This document shows, piece by piece, positions 63,061-64,000 of a DNA stretch of 64,000 nucleotides; the first letter of the stretch is position 1; every line of letters begins with the position of its first letter. Source of the DNA: Steromphala cineraria (taxonomy: Eukaryota > Mollusca > Gastropoda > Trochida > Trochidae); assembly GCA_916613615.1 (NCBI GenBank), contig OU744731.1, positions 62,088,880 through 62,152,879 of the forward strand, written 5' to 3'. Below the pieces are notes generated by a model. That model was not told the origin of the DNA and made no database searches. It saw only the letters and a program-made list of their open reading frames with translations. The position numbers and the translations under genes were made by a program.

Positions 63061-63400
63061 AAATTATAGAGCACTCCGCTTGAGGAGCATTATAACCCTT
63101 GTCTGACCCAAGCTGACATATTTGTTGCTAGAAGGTCACCACCTACACACATCTTTTAACAGGTACCCATTTCCTGCTGCGTCAACACAGGCACATTTCG
63201 AATAACGTCTCTTGCCTAAGGTGACACCATAAATATCTCAACTCGTGGCTCAGTGTGGTTCGGGGAATCAAGTTTATTCAGTAATGAGCGGGTAACCAAC
63301 TCATCTTGCGGGTCTCGCCCGTTATTGCTGAACTATACTGACAGTCGACTGAGCAATGCACAAGACCACGGGCCACAACCACGACTAACCTGAAATATGT
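63061..63400. repeat. SINE-like repeat
   Basis: A GC-richer stretch partly matching 38,560-38,690 ('acccttgtct.a...aagctgaca'). It contains 'aggtacccatttcctgctgc' and 'cttgcctaaggtgac', which resemble the body of tRNA-derived SINEs. The head is not evident. Confidence 0.4.
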
Positions 63401-63535
63401 ATGTGATGAATCCTGGAAAGAATTTACCTCTTTAAATTTCATATCACCATTTCATCGGCAGTGGTTGATCTATAGCTCCAAGATAACTGTAAGACCATTT
63501 CCAATCTAGATATTGCTCTACTGCTTAAAGCTGAT

Positions 63536-63757
63536 TTTGGGGGCGGCACAGCTCAGAGGTAAGCTCATTCGGCTTTGTATCAAAAGATCTGAGTTCGAAT
63601 CCCGCAAGGGGCTTGGAAACATTGTCTGCAGTAGCAAACTGTTCTACACACAGTAAGGTTTGGGTGTTCAGTTAAGCACCACTTATGGATCGCTTGCAGC
63701 GGTGATATAACTGAAATATTCTCGAAAGTGGCGAATAACCACATATCACCTCACCTA
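63536..63757 (+). mobile_element. tRNA-derived SINE, plus strand
   Basis: The head at about 63,541-63,612 has an A-box-like CAGCTCAGAGGTAAGCTC and a B box GAGTTCGAATC. The body ends 'gcggtgatataactgaaata' and 'gaaagtggcgaataacc'. I recall the latter as a frequent SINE tail in gastropod genomic sequence (weak). It is unrelated to the two minus-strand SINEs. Confidence 0.65.
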
Positions 63758-64000
63758 GATTTGATTTTATATTGTATGTGGTGAATCATTGTTACAAAAG
63801 GAAATAAACAATTCAACTTCAAAAAGATTTTAAAAAGAGCTTTTGAGTTTATGTTACAAAGGTGTCCTGAAAGTTCAAAAGATTATTGCAACCATATATA
63901 ATTATTCAAGGTATTGATGTACTGACTTCCTTATATCAGTGATGAGTTATATATGGAAAATAGTGTAAGGGGCCTTTATACACCGCAGGTTCTCTTACGA
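63758..64000. other. No feature recognised
   Basis: AT-rich end of the window. Nothing is recognisable. Confidence 0.4.

Overview
The window looks like nuclear DNA of an invertebrate animal. It is AT-rich with very low gene density, and the only convincing genes have GT-AG introns. It is full of tRNA-derived SINEs, non-LTR retrotransposon fragments and short inverted-repeat elements. The SINE tails and the 'gacctt...gacagacggac' type repeats look lophotrochozoan, most likely molluscan. That last step rests on memory of repeat style, not on a diagnostic gene, so it is weak. There is no rRNA, no credible functional tRNA gene, no CRISPR array and no recognisable host protein-coding gene.

Layout. 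Positions 1-3,503 hold old diverged repeats and one TTAA-flanked MITE. Positions 3,504-22,430 are two tandem copies (U1 3,504-13,791; U2 13,792-22,430) of a roughly 9-10 kb unit, highly similar by eye. Because the copies align, three insertions can be read against an empty site in the sister copy: an 804-bp inverted-repeat element at 8,595, a LINE 3' fragment at 14,227 and a MITE at 15,950. Positions about 21,955-55,530 form a second, older tandem pair (V1 to about 37,600; V2 from there on). V1 carries a nested pair of non-LTR retrotransposons at 29,028-31,790. V2 carries an autonomous DNA transposon at 41,666-48,271.

The most informative object is that 6.6-kb DNA transposon. It has imperfect terminal inverted repeats, a TA at both ends and two convergent intron-containing genes. 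One encodes a THAP-domain DDE transposase; the other encodes a protein joining a SWIM zinc finger to a YqaJ-type exonuclease. Splice sites and reading phases agree in both genes, which lack internal stops, so the copy looks intact. The gene pair matches the ISL2EU (IS4EU) superfamily. The transposase would bind the ends and cut and paste the element; the role of the nuclease is unknown.

The last 6 kb hold two SINEs. The tRNA-like head of one has been amplified into a near-perfect tandem array of ten 101-bp units (59,916-60,920). A third, different SINE lies near the right edge.
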